From positions 1 through 64,000 of the forward strand of contig QPMI01000603.1 in NCBI GenBank assembly GCA_004431415.1: a DNA stretch of 64,000 bases. Reading direction: 5' to 3'. The position numbers and the translations under genes are program-made. Under the pieces are notes generated by a model. That model worked only from the letters and a program-made list of their open reading frames with translations. It was not told where the DNA came from and searched no databases. Positions 50,946-61,856 of the stretch are shown in pieces (position 1 is the first letter of the stretch; each line of letters begins with the position of its first letter). The DNA is from Cyanophora paradoxa (Eukaryota > Glaucocystophyceae > Cyanophorales > Cyanophoraceae).

Positions 50946-51018
50946 ACACATATGAATATTCATATTTTAATCCTGAGGCGGAACGCCGAGGGATTAAAAT
51001 ATGAATATTCATATGTGT
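50946..51018. repeat. Terminal palindrome (hairpin), right end
   Basis: Mirror copy of 12161-12233: 28-bp perfect arms around a 17-base GC-rich spacer. Confidence 0.9.
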
Positions 51019-51024
51019 CGCGTC
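51019..51024. other. Target site duplication, outer element, right
   Basis: CGCGTC, identical to 12155-12160. GC-rich host sequence resumes here. Confidence 0.85.
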
Positions 51025-51459
51025 GAAGGCGCGCGCGCGCAGCGATAAAAGCTATAAGTCGTATGCATATCTTAACCGCATACGTGCTCGCCCGCAGTCA
51101 GCTCAAGTCTTAGCATCAAACCCCCGATCACCATCATGGGCGGTGCGTGTCTTGCATTTGGCTGACTTCGCATCGACCGTTGCTGATCATGATCATGGCA
51201 TTGTATTAATATTTCGAATCTGGCCTTCGAATCCGTGAAAACAGGCAGTGCGCTCTCCCGCTGTTCTCGATAATGAGTACTTTAAATTTGATCAATCAGC
51301 GCTTACTCACTAACGCAATATTCCCCTCGCGCGCGATCGTTTTTCAAAACAGGGTATGGCACGATGTCGAAGGTTCTCGAAAACGACGCCCAGGCACGTG
51401 TCCATGCGCACAGATTCACGGCCATGCATATGCCTGAACTTCATCTGGTTCGCAGACTG
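51025..51459. other. Host flank, no gene recognised
   Basis: Mixed composition starting with a CG-alternating run (GCGCGCGCGC). I see no coding region, repeat or RNA that I can support. Confidence 0.5.
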
Positions 51460-51963
51460 TTTACGCCTCGCTTCATTCGGAATCAGAGAAGCCTAGCTAG
51501 CCTAACTTGCCTACGACTATTCTAAAGGGATGCACGGTATAGCGCATCGGGAGTGGCCCTGAAGGTACGGCAGCTGGATGCTGCTTTCCCGAGACCTAAC
51601 GTGGGGATAACACGTCGGCGACCGACCAGGGCGGGTCGCCTTATGCTCTTTCGGCCGCTTCCTTCCGGAGGCGGGTGAAAGCTTACCCCTGCTCCGGACC
51701 GGAGCGGCGGTAAGGCTGAGTAATCCCGTACCCGTGCGGCGGGTACCGGATTCTCGTGGCCGAGGCGGAGGTTTTGGCGTACCCTGAGCAGGGTACGCGT
51801 TCAGCTCGAGCCACGCCTGACGGGGCCTGGCGGGGCGAATGCTGTACCCCGGCGCGGGGTACGCGATTCTACCCGGGCCGGTAAGCGGTCCCGGGTACCG
51901 CCGCCGAGGCGCGGGGTGGCGATTGTGCGTGAAAACATCGCACGAGTGCTGTACCCCTACCAA
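51460..51963 (+). repeat. 504-bp direct repeat, copy 1
   Basis: Begins TTTACGCCTCGCTTCATTCG and ends CTGTACCCCTACCAA. It is nearly identical to 52381-52884; the differences I see are compensating single-base indels (GTGGGGATAAC versus GTGGGATAAC; ACCCTGAGC versus ACCCCTGAGC). No credible coding content. It could be a pair of terminal repeats of a small element or a segmental tandem copy. Confidence 0.85.
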
Positions 51964-52380
51964 GATTGCCAGGGTATTCTACGGATACTCGTAGCGCGTT
52001 GGAAAAGGATAGAGCCGTCGCATCCACAAACAGCCGATTGTGAAAACGCGGGGAGGAGGGCGGGAGCGATTTCGCTTCGCCGCTGGGTGCCTGGTCAAGC
52101 TGGCAACCAAGGACGAAGTTATGCCGAAGGGCAGCCGAAGGAATGGCCGTACCCCGGCCTTCGTTCGCTTCGGGGCGCGACCGAATCAAATTCTGAGTTC
52201 TCCCCGGAGTCGGTGCAGAACTCGAATTCTGCTATACCGTGCTCGAGGCCCGGACCCGCCGCTTAGGCCGGTCCGGTCGCTCGGTCCTTCTAGCTAAGGT
52301 AGGCAGTTGGCGCTCTGGCTTCTCTTCTATTCATTCCGTCGGCGCAAAACTCGGTTTACGCTTAATTGCGCAAACCCCGA
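51964..52380. other. Unique spacer between the two direct repeats
   Basis: 417 bases without a recognised gene. Its right edge (TTTACGCTTAATTGCGCAAA) partly echoes the repeat start. Confidence 0.6.
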
Positions 52381-52884
52381 TTTACGCCTCGCTTCATTCG
52401 GAATCAGAGAAGCCTAGCTAGCCTAACTTGCCTACGACTATTCTAAAGGGATGCACGGTATAGCGCATCGGGAGTGGCCCTGAAGGTACGGCAGCTGGAT
52501 GCTGCTTTCCCGAGACCTAACGTGGGATAACACGTCGGCGACCGACCAGGGCGGGTCGCCTTATGCTCTTTCGGCCGCTTCCTTCCGGAGGCGGGTGAAA
52601 GCTTACCCCTGCTCCGGACCGGAGCGGCGGTAAGGCTGAGTAATCCCGTACCCGTGCGGCGGGTACCGGATTCTCGTGGCCGAGGCGGAGGTTTTGGCGT
52701 ACCCCTGAGCAGGGTACGCGTTCAGCTCGAGCCACGCCTGACGGGGCCTGGCGGGGCGAATGCTGTACCCCGGCGCGGGGTACGCGATTCTACCCGGGCC
52801 GGTAAGCGGTCCCGGGTACCGCCGCCGAGGCGCGGGGTGGCGATTGTGCGTGAAAACATCGCACGAGTGCTGTACCCCTACCAA
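52381..52884 (+). repeat. 504-bp direct repeat, copy 2
   Basis: Second copy of the repeat at 51460-51963. It lies about 190 bases beyond the 3' end of the tyrosine recombinase gene. Confidence 0.85.
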
Positions 52885-53069
52885 ACAAGAGTCAGGTCAC
52901 AGCCAGTTGAAAGAGCGTCGGGAAGGTCTCTGAGGGTGCCGCGCAGACCAAGCGGGTTCGAAGAGACAAAAATTGTATTATAAAGAGTCAGGGCTACAAT
53001 GGTGTCACACTCCTAGTGAACATTATGTAGAGGCCGGCCGCGGGTGAGAGAGGCGCCGGCGGCGCCGGC

Positions 53070-54047
53070 TCAGAAGCCGAGGTCGGCCAGGTCAGAGGAC
53101 AGATGAAAGAGGTAGTCCTCAATATATCCTTGGGGCACGGAAGAGTACAGTGCCCAGCGGCCATGCCGTCGGATCCAAGTGGCCGGGAGGCCCCGGCGGG
53201 CCGCGGCCGTCGCGCCACCGCGGCGCAAGCTGTGGCCCGAGAAGTCGGTCGGGTCGTAGCCGATGGCCTCCGCGGCCTCTTTCACGAGGCGGCGGACGAA
53301 ACCAACGGTGATGGCCGCGGCGGGATCGGAGAGGCGGGGGAAGAGGGGGGTCCCGGGCGCCGCCTGCACCGCCGTGCTCGCGACGTACGCGCACAGCAGG
53401 CGGACGGGGCACGAGGCGGGGCATTTGCCCGGGGTGAGGTAAACCACCGCGCCGTGAGCGGTCCTGTCGGTTTTGGAGCGCCGGATGTGGAGGGCGATGC
53501 GGGGGGAAGGGAGGAGTGAGAACTCGAGGTCGTCGACCCGCAGCGCCACCAGCTCCGCTCCCCGGAGGAAGCCCGCGATGCCGGTCGCGAGGACGGTGGC
53601 GTCGCGGAGGCGCCGGGGAGGGGCGCGTGACAGGAACGATGGGGTGGTCAACCACGCGCGCAGGTCGCCGGGCAAGAAGGCGCGGCGTTGCGCTACGGGG
53701 CGGCCCAGGCGGGCCTGCATGCCTCTCCATGCGGTCGAGTACATGAACGAGCGGGGTCTGGTGGGGTCGACGAGGCCGCGAAGTTTGAGTTCGCGCCACA
53801 CGTGGGCGGCGAGGCCTTTAACGGTGCTCGCCGCGAGGTCTTTTCCGGAATGGCGGCGTCGCTGGGTGGCCGCGTCGGCCAGGAAGAGGAGGATGGACCG
53901 TTCTGCGTCCGGCGCGAGGCCGTGGCGCTCGACGAACTCGAAGTAGCGGCGGGCCGCCCACCGTTGGCCCGCTGACGTGCCGGGGGCGAAGGCCGCCCCC
54001 TGCCAGGCCGCGAGCTCCGCCTCCGCGGGTACCCCGGCACTTTTGGC
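53070..54047 (-). CDS. Tyrosine recombinase (phage integrase / DIRS-Crypton-like), possibly partial
   Basis: The frame is open from a TGA at 54048-54050 down to the stop at 53070, about 325 codons; no ATG is found in this frame near the 5' end, so the gene may be spliced or truncated. The N-terminal part (AGQRWAARRYFEFVERHGLA) fits the SAM-like DNA-binding domain. Catalytic residues of the tyrosine family are visible: Arg in GFLRGAELVAL, Lys in RRSKTDR, HSLRRGGAT (His and second Arg), RHGRW (second His position) and Tyr in GYIEDYL. Such proteins move Crypton and DIRS-type elements. No reverse transcriptase is present in the window. Confidence 0.8.
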   Translation of the reverse strand, partial: AKSAGVPAEAELAAWQGAAFAPGTSAGQRWAARRYFEFVERHGLAPDAERSILLFLADAATQRRRHSGKDLAASTVKGLAAHVWRELKLRGLVDPTRPRSFMYSTAWRGMQARLGRPVAQRRAFLPGDLRAWLTTPSFLSRAPPRRLRDATVLATGIAGFLRGAELVALRVDDLEFSLLPSPRIALHIRRSKTDRTAHGAVVYLTPGKCPASCPVRLLCAYVASTAVQAAPGTPLFPRLSDPAAAITVGFVRRLVKEAAEAIGYDPTDFSGHSLRRGGATAAARRGLPATWIRRHGRWALYSSVPQGYIEDYLFHLSSDLADLGF

Positions 54048-54050
54048 TCA

Positions 54051-54817
54051 CCCACGCATTGCGTCGAAATTTGAGTCATTTTTCGACGCAGTGCTCCGAA
54101 ATTTCACGCAATGCTTGAAAATGCGTCGGGGTTTCAAGCAGCGCTTGAAACCCCACGCAGTGCGACGCAGCTGCCCGAAACTTCGAAGCACCGCGACTGC
54201 GCCAAATTCCCACTGCGTCTGGCTGCGTCGAGCGATGCAGCCTGGCAGCGCTAGCAGGCGTATCCTATAGCTAGTACTAGTAGCTCGTAACCCATGCGGA
54301 TTGCGGATTCAATGATTGCAGCGCGCGCGCTCGGGATCCACTGGGGCAGATCCGAGTGCGCGGGCGGATTGCAGCGCGCGCGCGGCTGTACCAGTACCGC
54401 AGTACTAGTATATACGTATACGTACGTGCATGCTTAGTTTGCTCGCGCTTCTGGGCCGCTGGGCCGCGGCCGGGCCACAGCGGCGACAGGCCCGTGGCCA
54501 GCTATTGTGAATCCGTGGCATGCGCTGTTCATAAAAAGATGATGAACTGGAAGTATACAGGCTGTCCGGGATCCGAAATCTATCCCACGCACCAGCCCTG
54601 AAGCCCGAATCCGAGCGCTAGCTAGTTGCCGAGAAAACGAAAACTAACTGCAATCAGCTGCCGAACAGCGGGTAGTGCTGCTGTCCTGCCTGCAGCATCG
54701 TCCGCCGGCGGCACAGGCAGAATGCGCCCTCGCCGCACTCGCTGCGGCAAGTCACCGCGCTCGCTGCGCTCAGAATAAGCGGACTCCTAGCTTAAAGAGA
54801 GAAGTGGGAAGCAAGGG
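54051..54817. other. Host region with degenerate short repeats
   Basis: At about 54055-54180 there are several inexact copies and inversions of phrases such as CACGCAGTGC, GCTTGAAA and CGACGCA. The rest has GCGCGC and CTAGCTAG runs. No gene is recognised. Confidence 0.5.
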
Positions 54818-57110
54818 ACGTCTGCGCACCGAGGAGAGGGTAGCAGTCCCGCTTCCTCCGCATCCAGCATCCCTTGCCCGTGCCCGACGTCGAAGGCAGA
54901 GCGCTCGCTGCGCACGGAGAGGAATGTCAATCTAATGAAAAGAGAATGCGCGCCGATTAACAGACCGCACCTGCGGCCGAGCGCCCACACCATGGACTGG
55001 AAGAGCGCCTCCTCTGGCCAAAAGGGCGGAGGCGTTGATGGCGCTCGCCGCGCTGCGGCATCACGGTCAGCGCGCGGATCGAACGAAGATAAGCGAGTGG
55101 TGACCGGCAAACGGACCGCTGTGCACCACAGCAGGGTGAGTGAGCAGCAGGCCGGCTCGCGCCGCGTCCGGGCCGGTCCGGCATCCCTCGACCGCGATGC
55201 CGAAGCTGCGTTCGGAGCGTCAACCGAAAGAAGAGAAGAATGCGCGCCGGCAAACGACCGCACCTGCCGCACCTGCGCCCCAGCGGCCGCAAGCACAAGA
55301 ACTCCGAGGCCGCGGCCGTCCAGAAGCCACGCGTCCGAGAACGGCACCCGCTCCGCTGCGCACGCGGCCGGCGTCACAAAAACATCAACGCGAGAGTAGC
55401 GGAAACAAGAGCGAGCACCTGGCCTGCGGGAGAAGACGCTAGGCGAACTGGATGGTGGTGCTCTGCTCGCGCGGGCCAGTCACCCGTTCCCTGGACCGCC
55501 AGCGGAATGAGGGATTGGGGCAAAGGAGATGAAACGAAAAAGCACCTTGCTTCGCATCGGCAGCCGCCTTCTCCTTTTTGCGCGAGCCGACCAAAAGAAG
55601 GAACACTTGGCGGCGGCGGCCGGGCTAAGAATGCAGATCAAGGGCGCTTGAAGAGGCAAGAACGACGCGTACACGAGCGCTCTTCGCCACGAGCGGGCGC
55701 CCGCCGCCCTGGGCAGCGCTCTGCTTTTGAAATCAGGCCGGCGACAGGCGGGGGACGCGAGAGGATGCAAGTAGGCACCTTCGAACGTCGTTCGCGCTCG
55801 AGGCTCGTCAAGTTCGCGGCAGCTGTGCGGACTCCGTTTGACCTGTTTGAAATTGTGGAGTAAGGGAGACCAGGATGCGCTGCGGTGGAGAGCCCAGCGC
55901 CGACGCACCGAGATTGCATTGCGTCCCGTGCTGGAGGCCGCAGCCAGTTCTTGCCCTGCGTGCTCTTCAAAGTGCAAGGCCGGAATTCGGGGTACACAGC
56001 TGTTGGGCGAAAGCGGCAGCGACACCAACAGCGATATCGATCGAGGATGCTTGAGGACGCCCTTCGGCTCAGCTTTCCGAGGAAGCCTGAGCGGTCCCAT
56101 GCTCCTTCGCAGCTCGCTCGGCCGCGGTGCCGAGCACGTTGGCGGAAGCTCGCAGATGCGGCGCGCGGCCCTTTCGTTAGCTATAGCTAGGCGCATGTGG
56201 CCCGTGTTCTCGCAGCTGCATGTCTATGCCCTGGCGTGGCCGTGTTTCCGTGCGGCGCCGCGTTCACGGCCTGCCTTCCTCCCACAAACCGACGACGTGC
56301 GTCTATGCCGTGCCCTCCGCGTTCCACGCGTGACGTACAGCTCACTCGATTTCGCAGGGATCGCCGGCGGTGAGCCCCGTCGGCCCAGTTGGTTGGCCCT
56401 GCGCCCAAGCCGAGCCAAGGTGCGGCTACCGCCTGGACGGGGTGCGGGATCAGACGGGCTGCATCCCGTTTCTCGCTGTTGATCTCTCCTTCGTAGCGGG
56501 CGATGGCGTGCCGGCAAGCTGCTGGGCGGCGATCGCGCCCTGCCGAGCGCGTCGCCATCGCCGGGGGTGGGCCACCGGACCATAGCTTTGCGTCAGCGGC
56601 GCGCGAACGCATGTCTCACGATTCTTGCTTGCGTTCCAGGCGCTGGATCGCGCGCGCCGTCTCCAGGCTCCGAATTCTGGACCCCTCTTCCACAGCTTGG
56701 TGAGGCTCAGGCCTAGACGAGGTGAGTTGAGCGGTCTGTGTGCGTACGCGTCGCTGACAAGGCGCTCCTGTCGCGCAGGATGATCGAGTCCCGGGGCGAT
56801 GGTCGGAGGGAGCGGAGGGCGGCAGCATGGATTGCACGGCGGGGCGTAGGATCGGCGGGCGGCGGCCCGGGGCGCACGCCTCGCGCGCCGCCGGCTGCCC
56901 GCCCGCCCCGGCCCGCCCCGGCGCCGTCGCTTCGCCCGCCCGGCGCCTTCGCCCCGCTCCGCCCCGTCGCTTTCGCCCCGCCCCGCAGAGTCGGTGCGCC
57001 GTGCTGAGCGCCCTGCCCGGCACAGCCCGGCCTGCCTGCTGCTGACGCCCTCGCAGCTCTCGAGGATTTTGAATTTTCGGGGCGTCCCGCTGCCGCGGGA
57101 GAGGATCTTC
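54818..57110 (+). repeat. Long inverted repeat, left arm
   Basis: This arm matches the reverse complement of 61857-64000 over about 2.2 kb, for example the phrase AGGCCTAGACGAGGTGAGTT at 56710 against its complement near 62254. The copies differ: the left arm has roughly 200 bases near 54950-55200 with no counterpart, so this is not a simple fold-back assembly error. I recognise no protein in it. Confidence 0.85.
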
Positions 57111-57575
57111 GAGCGCCCGCCGCCCCCGCCGTCCTCAGGGGACAGCGCCGGGGGTCGCGGAAGCTCAGCAGGCGGCGGCGCGGCTCACCTGGCGGGGCGG
57201 AGGCGCGGCGGGCGGCGGCACGGCTCGCCGGGAGGGGCGGCGGCGCGGCGGGCGGCGCGCAGCTCGCCGGCGGGGCGAGGGTGCGGCGGGCGGCGGCGAA
57301 GCTCGGCGGGCGGGCGCGGGAGCGGCGGGCGGCGGCGCGGCTCGCCAGGCGGGGCGGAGGCGCGGCGGGCGGCGCCGCGGCTCGCGGGGCGGGGCGGAGG
57401 CGCAGCGTGCTGCGGCCCGGCTCGCCGCACGGGTGGAGGCGCGGCTGGCGGCGGCGAGGCTCGCCAGGGGGGCGGAGGCGCAGCAGGCGGACAGGACGGC
57501 AGGCGCGGCGGGCGGCGGCGTGGCTCGCGGGGCGCCGCGGTGGCGCGACGCGGCTTCGATTCGTGATCACTGATC
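57111..57575. repeat. GGCGGGGCGGAGGCGCGGC-type GC-rich tandem repeats, left block
   Basis: Degenerate units of about 35-40 bases such as GCGGCTCGCCGGGCGGGGCG fill the block. A block of the complementary type lies at 60975-61640, so the pair extends the inverted arms toward the satellite. Open frames here are Gly/Arg/Ala low-complexity artefacts. The block ends in TGATCACTGATCATGA. Confidence 0.75.
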
Positions 57576-57599
57576 ATGAGCGTGATGATCTCTTGTCAT

Positions 57600-60500
57600 T
57601 CAATTTAAACAGATCCGAGGCTGCGCTGCCCTGCAACTTGGCACAAATGAAGTGTTGGCAATTGGGGCCCACTATTGCTTGGCGAGGCACCAGCACCTTT
57701 TCAGCGCTTGCCACTATTAAAATCAAATCTAGCGCCTTTGATATAGTCCAGGTACGCTTCTCCAGTCAGTGAAAAGGCCGGGATCTTTTCCTGGCTTCAT
57801 GATCAATTCTCATGATCATCATGAACACTGCATGCATGGGTGCTCAGATCCTCACTGCGAGCCAAATTGAAACTCGGGGCCCATATTGCATACGCCCGCG
57901 AGCATGCTGTTGGGGTTCTCGAGGGCGCTGGATTTGATTATGAAGTCGGTTGAAGACAGATCCGAGGCTGCGCTGCCTGCAACTTGGCACAAATGAAGTG
58001 TTGGCAATTGGGGCCCACTATTGCTTGGCGAGGCACCAGCACCTATTCAGCGCTTGCCACTATTAAAATCAAATCTAGCGCCTTTGATATAGTCCAGGTA
58101 CGCTTCTCCAGTCAGTGAAACGGCCGGGATCTTTTCCTGGCTTCATGATCAATTCTCATGATCATCATGAACACTGCATGCATGGGTGCTCAGATCCTCA
58201 CTGCGAGCCAATTGCAAATTGAAACTCGGGGCCCATATTGCATACGCCCGCGAGCATGCTGTTGGGGTTCTCGAGGGCGCTGGATTTGATTATGAAGTCG
58301 GTTGAAGACAGATCCGAGGCTGCGCTGCCCTGCAACTTGGCACAAATGAAGTGTTGGCAATTGGGGCCCACTATTGCTTGGCGAGGCACCAGCACCTTTT
58401 CAGCGCTTGCCACTATTAAAATCAAATCTAGCGCCTTTGATATAGTCCAGGTACGCTTCTCCAGTCAGTGAAAAGGCCGGGATCTTTTCCTGGCTTCATG
58501 ATCAATTCTCATGATCATCATGAACACTGCATGCGCATGCATGGGTGCTCAGATCCTCACTGCGAGCCAAATTGAAACTCGGGGCCCATATTGCATACGC
58601 CCGCGAGCATGCTGTTGGGGGTTCTCGAGGGCGCTGGATTTGATTATGAAGTTGGTTTAAGACAGATCCGAGGCTGCGCTGCCCTGCAACTTGGCACAAA
58701 TGAAGTGTTGGCAATTGGGGCCCACTATTGCTTGGCGAGGCACCAGCACCTTTTCAGCGCTTGCCACTATTAAAATCAAATCTAGCGCCTTTGATATAGT
58801 CCAGGTACGCTTCTCCAGTCAGTGAAAAGGCCGGGATCTTTTCCTGGCTTCATGATCAATTCTCATGATCATCATGAACACTGCATGCATGGGTGCTCAG
58901 ATCCTCACTGCGAGCCAAATTGAAACTCGGGGCCCACATTGCATACGCCCGCGAGCATGCTGTTGGGGTTCTCGAGGGCGCTGGATTTGATTATGAAGTC
59001 GGTTGAAGACAGATCCGAGGCTGCGCTGCCCTGCAACTTGGCACAAATGAAGTGTTGGCAATTGGGGCCCACTATTGCTTGGCGAGGCACCAGCACCTAT
59101 TCAGCGCTTGCCACTATTAAAATCAAATCTAGCGCCTTTGATATAGTCCAGGTACGCTTCTCCAGTCAGTGAAAAGGCCGGGATCTTTTCCTGGCTTCAT
59201 GATCAATTCTCATGATCATCATGAACACTGCATGCATGGGTGCTCAGATCCTCACTGCGAGCCAAATTGAAACTCGGGGCCCATATTGCATACGCCCGCG
59301 AGCATGCTGTTGGGGGTTCTCGAGGGCGCTGGATTTGATTATGAAGTCGGTTGAAGACAGATCCGAGGCTGCGCTGCCCTGCAACTTGGCACAAATGAAG
59401 TGTTGGCAATTGGGCCCACTATTGCTTGGCGAGGCACCAGCACCTATTCAGCGCTTGCCACTATTAAAATCAAATCTAGCGCCTTTGATATAGTCCAGGT
59501 ACGCTTCTCCAGTCAGTGAAACGGCCGGGATCTTTTCCTGGCTTCATGATCAATTCTCATGATCATCATGAACACTGCATGCATGGGTGCTCAGATCCTC
59601 ACTGCGAGCCAATTGCAAATTGAAACTCGGGGCCCATATTGCATACGCCCGCGAGCATGCTGTTGGGGGTTCTCGAGGGCGCTGGATTTGATTATGAAGT
59701 CGGTTGAAGACAGATCCGAGGCTGCGCTGCCCTGCAACTTGGCACAAATGAAGTGTTGGCAATTGGGCCCACTATTGCTTGGCGAGGCACCAGCACCTTT
59801 TCAGCGCTTGCCACTATTAAAATCAAATCTAGCGCCTTTGATATAGTCCAGGTACGCTTCTCCAGTCAGTGAAAAGGCCGGGATCTTTTCCTGGCTTCAT
59901 GATCAATTCTCATGATCATCATGAACACTGCATGCATGGGTGCTCAGATCCTCACTGCGAGCCAAATTGAAACTCGGGGCCCACATTGCATACGCCCGCG
60001 AGCATGCTGTTGGGGTTCTCGAGGGCGCTGGATTTGATTATGAAGTCGGTTGAAGACAGATCCGAGGCTGCGCTGCCCTGCAACTTGGCACAAATGAAGT
60101 GTTGGCAATTGGGCCCACTATTGCTTGGCGAGGCACCAGCACCTTTTCAGCGCTTGCCACTATTAAAATCAAATCTAGCGCCTTTGATATAGTCCAGGTA
60201 CGCTTCTCCAGTCAGTGAAAAGGCCGGGATCTTTTCCTGGCTTCATGATCAATTCTCATGATCATCATGAACACTGCATGCATGGGTGCTCAGATCCTCA
60301 CTGCGAGCCAAATTGAAACTCGGGCCCACATTGCATACGCCCGCGAGCATGCTGTTGGGGTTCTCGAGGGCGCTGGATTTGATTATGAAGTCGGTTGAAG
60401 ACAGATCCGAGGCTGCGCTGCCCTGCAACTTGGCACAAATGAAGTGTTGGCAATTGGGGCCCACTATTGCTTGGCGAGGCACCAGCACCTTTTCAGCGCT

Positions 60501-60925
60501 TGCCACTATTAAAATCAAATCTAGCGCCTTTGATATAGTCCAGGTACGCTTCTCCAGTCAGTGAAAAGGCCGGGATCTTTTCCTGGCTTCATGATCAATT
60601 CTCATGATCATCATGAACACTGCATGCATGGGTGCTCAGATCCTCACTGCGAGCCAAATTGAAACTCGGGGCCCATATTGCATACGCCCGCGAGCATGCT
60701 GTTGGGGGTTCTCGAGGGCGCTGGATTTGATTATGAAGTCGGTTGAAGACAGATCCGAGGCTGCGCTGCCCTGCAACTTGGCACAAATGAAGTGTTGGCA
60801 ATTGGGGCCCACTATTGCTTGGCGAGGTACAAGCACCTTTTCAGCGCTTGCCACTATCAAAATCAATTCTAGCGTTTTTGATATAGCCTAGATACGCTTC
60901 TCCAGTCAGTGAAAAGGCCGGGATC
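57600..60925 (+). repeat. Satellite array, ten copies of a 345-354 bp unit
   Basis: The phrase GATCCGAGGCTGCGCTGCC recurs at 57612, 57959, 58311, 58665, 59012, 59360, 59713, 60059, 60404 and 60752. Units are nearly identical with small indels (an extra CAATTG near 58210 and 59610; an extra G in some GGGG runs). The last unit is diverged at its right edge. Each unit carries TGATCATGAT-type dyads and TGCATGCATGG. No conserved protein. Confidence 0.95.
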
Positions 60926-60929
60926 TTTG

Positions 60930-61856
60930 CTGGGCCTCATGATCATGATCAGTGATCATGATCATCATGAGCACTACACCGCCTGGCGACCCGCGCCACC
61001 GCCCGCCGCGCCTCCGCTCCGCCCCGCGAGCCGCGCCGCCACCCCTGAGCCCCCGCCCCGTCCGACGAGCCGCGTCGCCGCCCGACGCGTTTCCGCCCCG
61101 CCCCGCGAGCCGCGGCGCCGCTCGCCGCGCCCCGCCCCGCCCGGCGACCCGCGCCGCCGCCCGCAGCGCCTCCGACCTGCCCGGCGGGCCGCGCCTCCGC
61201 CCGCCGCGCCTCCGCCCCGCCCCGCGAGCCGCGGCGCCGCCCGCCGCGCCTCCGCCCCGCCCCGCGAGCCGCGCCTCCGCCCGCCACGCCTCCGCCCTGC
61301 CCGGCGAGCCGCGCCTCCGCTCGCCGCGCCTCCACCCCGTGCGGCGAGCCGCGCCTCCGCTCGCCGCGCCTCCGCCCCGCCCTGCGAGCCGCGTCTCCGC
61401 CCGCCGCGCCCCGCCCCGCCCGCGAGCTGCGCCGCCACCCGCTGAGCCCCGCCCTGCCCGGAAAGCCGAGTCGCTGCCCGACGCGCCTCCGCCCCGTCCG
61501 GCGAGCCGCGTCGCCGCCCGCCGAGCCTCCGTCCCGCCCCGCGAGCTGCGCCGCCGCCCCCGCGCCCCCGCCCCGCCAGTGAGCCGCGCCGCCACCCTGC
61601 CCGGAGAGCCGCGCTCGCCGCGTCTCCCACCTGGCCGGAGGGAGCTGTGCCACCACCCGCTGTCTCGCTGAACCCGCCAGGCAAGTTAAGCGGGGGAGAG
61701 AGGGGGGAGGAGGGAGAGCCGTGGGCGAGGGAGGGCATACTCCGAGGGCGCTTCGGCGCGGCGGCGGCAGGGCTCTTGCGGCCGCGGGGTGCACAGGCAG
61801 CCGCGAGGGCGGGCGCGGGCGCTTGTCGTTGTGCGGCGCGGCGGGGCGGCGGGGCG
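60930..61856. repeat. GC-rich tandem repeats, right block
   Basis: It opens with CATGATCATGATCAGTGATC and continues with units like CCCGCGAGCCGCGCCTCCGC, inverted relative to the left block (57111-57575) and longer. From about 61640 to 61856 it becomes less regular. No gene. Confidence 0.7.

Larger units (their letters stand above)
12161..51018. mobile_element. Outer Polinton-like virus (PLV), integrated, carrying a nested PLV
   Basis: This AT-rich block in GC-rich host DNA is bounded by long TIRs (828 and 829 bp) and a 6-bp target duplication. It is 38,858 bp long; without the nested element and its duplicated target it would be about 26.8 kb, within the usual PLV range. It encodes the PLV core: rve integrase, protein-primed PolB, FtsK/A32-type ATPase, double-jelly-roll-type major capsid protein and penton-type minor capsid proteins, plus primase-helicase, GIY-YIG, patatin, S74 fibre and AdoMet decarboxylase. 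Left-half genes are mostly on the minus strand and right-half genes on the plus strand. Several genes are frameshifted, so the copy is probably decaying and not able to complete a cycle alone. Confidence 0.93.
50190..51018 (-). repeat. Right terminal inverted repeat of outer PLV
   Basis: 829 bases, the reverse complement of 12161-12988 apart from scattered substitutions and one-base indels. The mismatches contrast with the apparently identical nested TIRs. Confidence 0.92.

Noticed and set aside
12161-51018. A virophage or giant-virus fragment instead of PLVs
   Set aside because: Both units have complete TIRs, target duplications and a compact PLV gene set; no giant-virus RNA polymerase, mRNA-capping or other NCLDV core genes are present.
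51460-52884. The 504-bp repeats considered as structural RNA genes (5S rRNA, snRNA)
   Set aside because: I could not match box elements or conserved rRNA/snRNA sequence.
57600-60925. Short open frames repeated in every satellite unit
   Set aside because: They exist in several frames and both strands and vary with unit indels; no start, domain or selection signal supports them.
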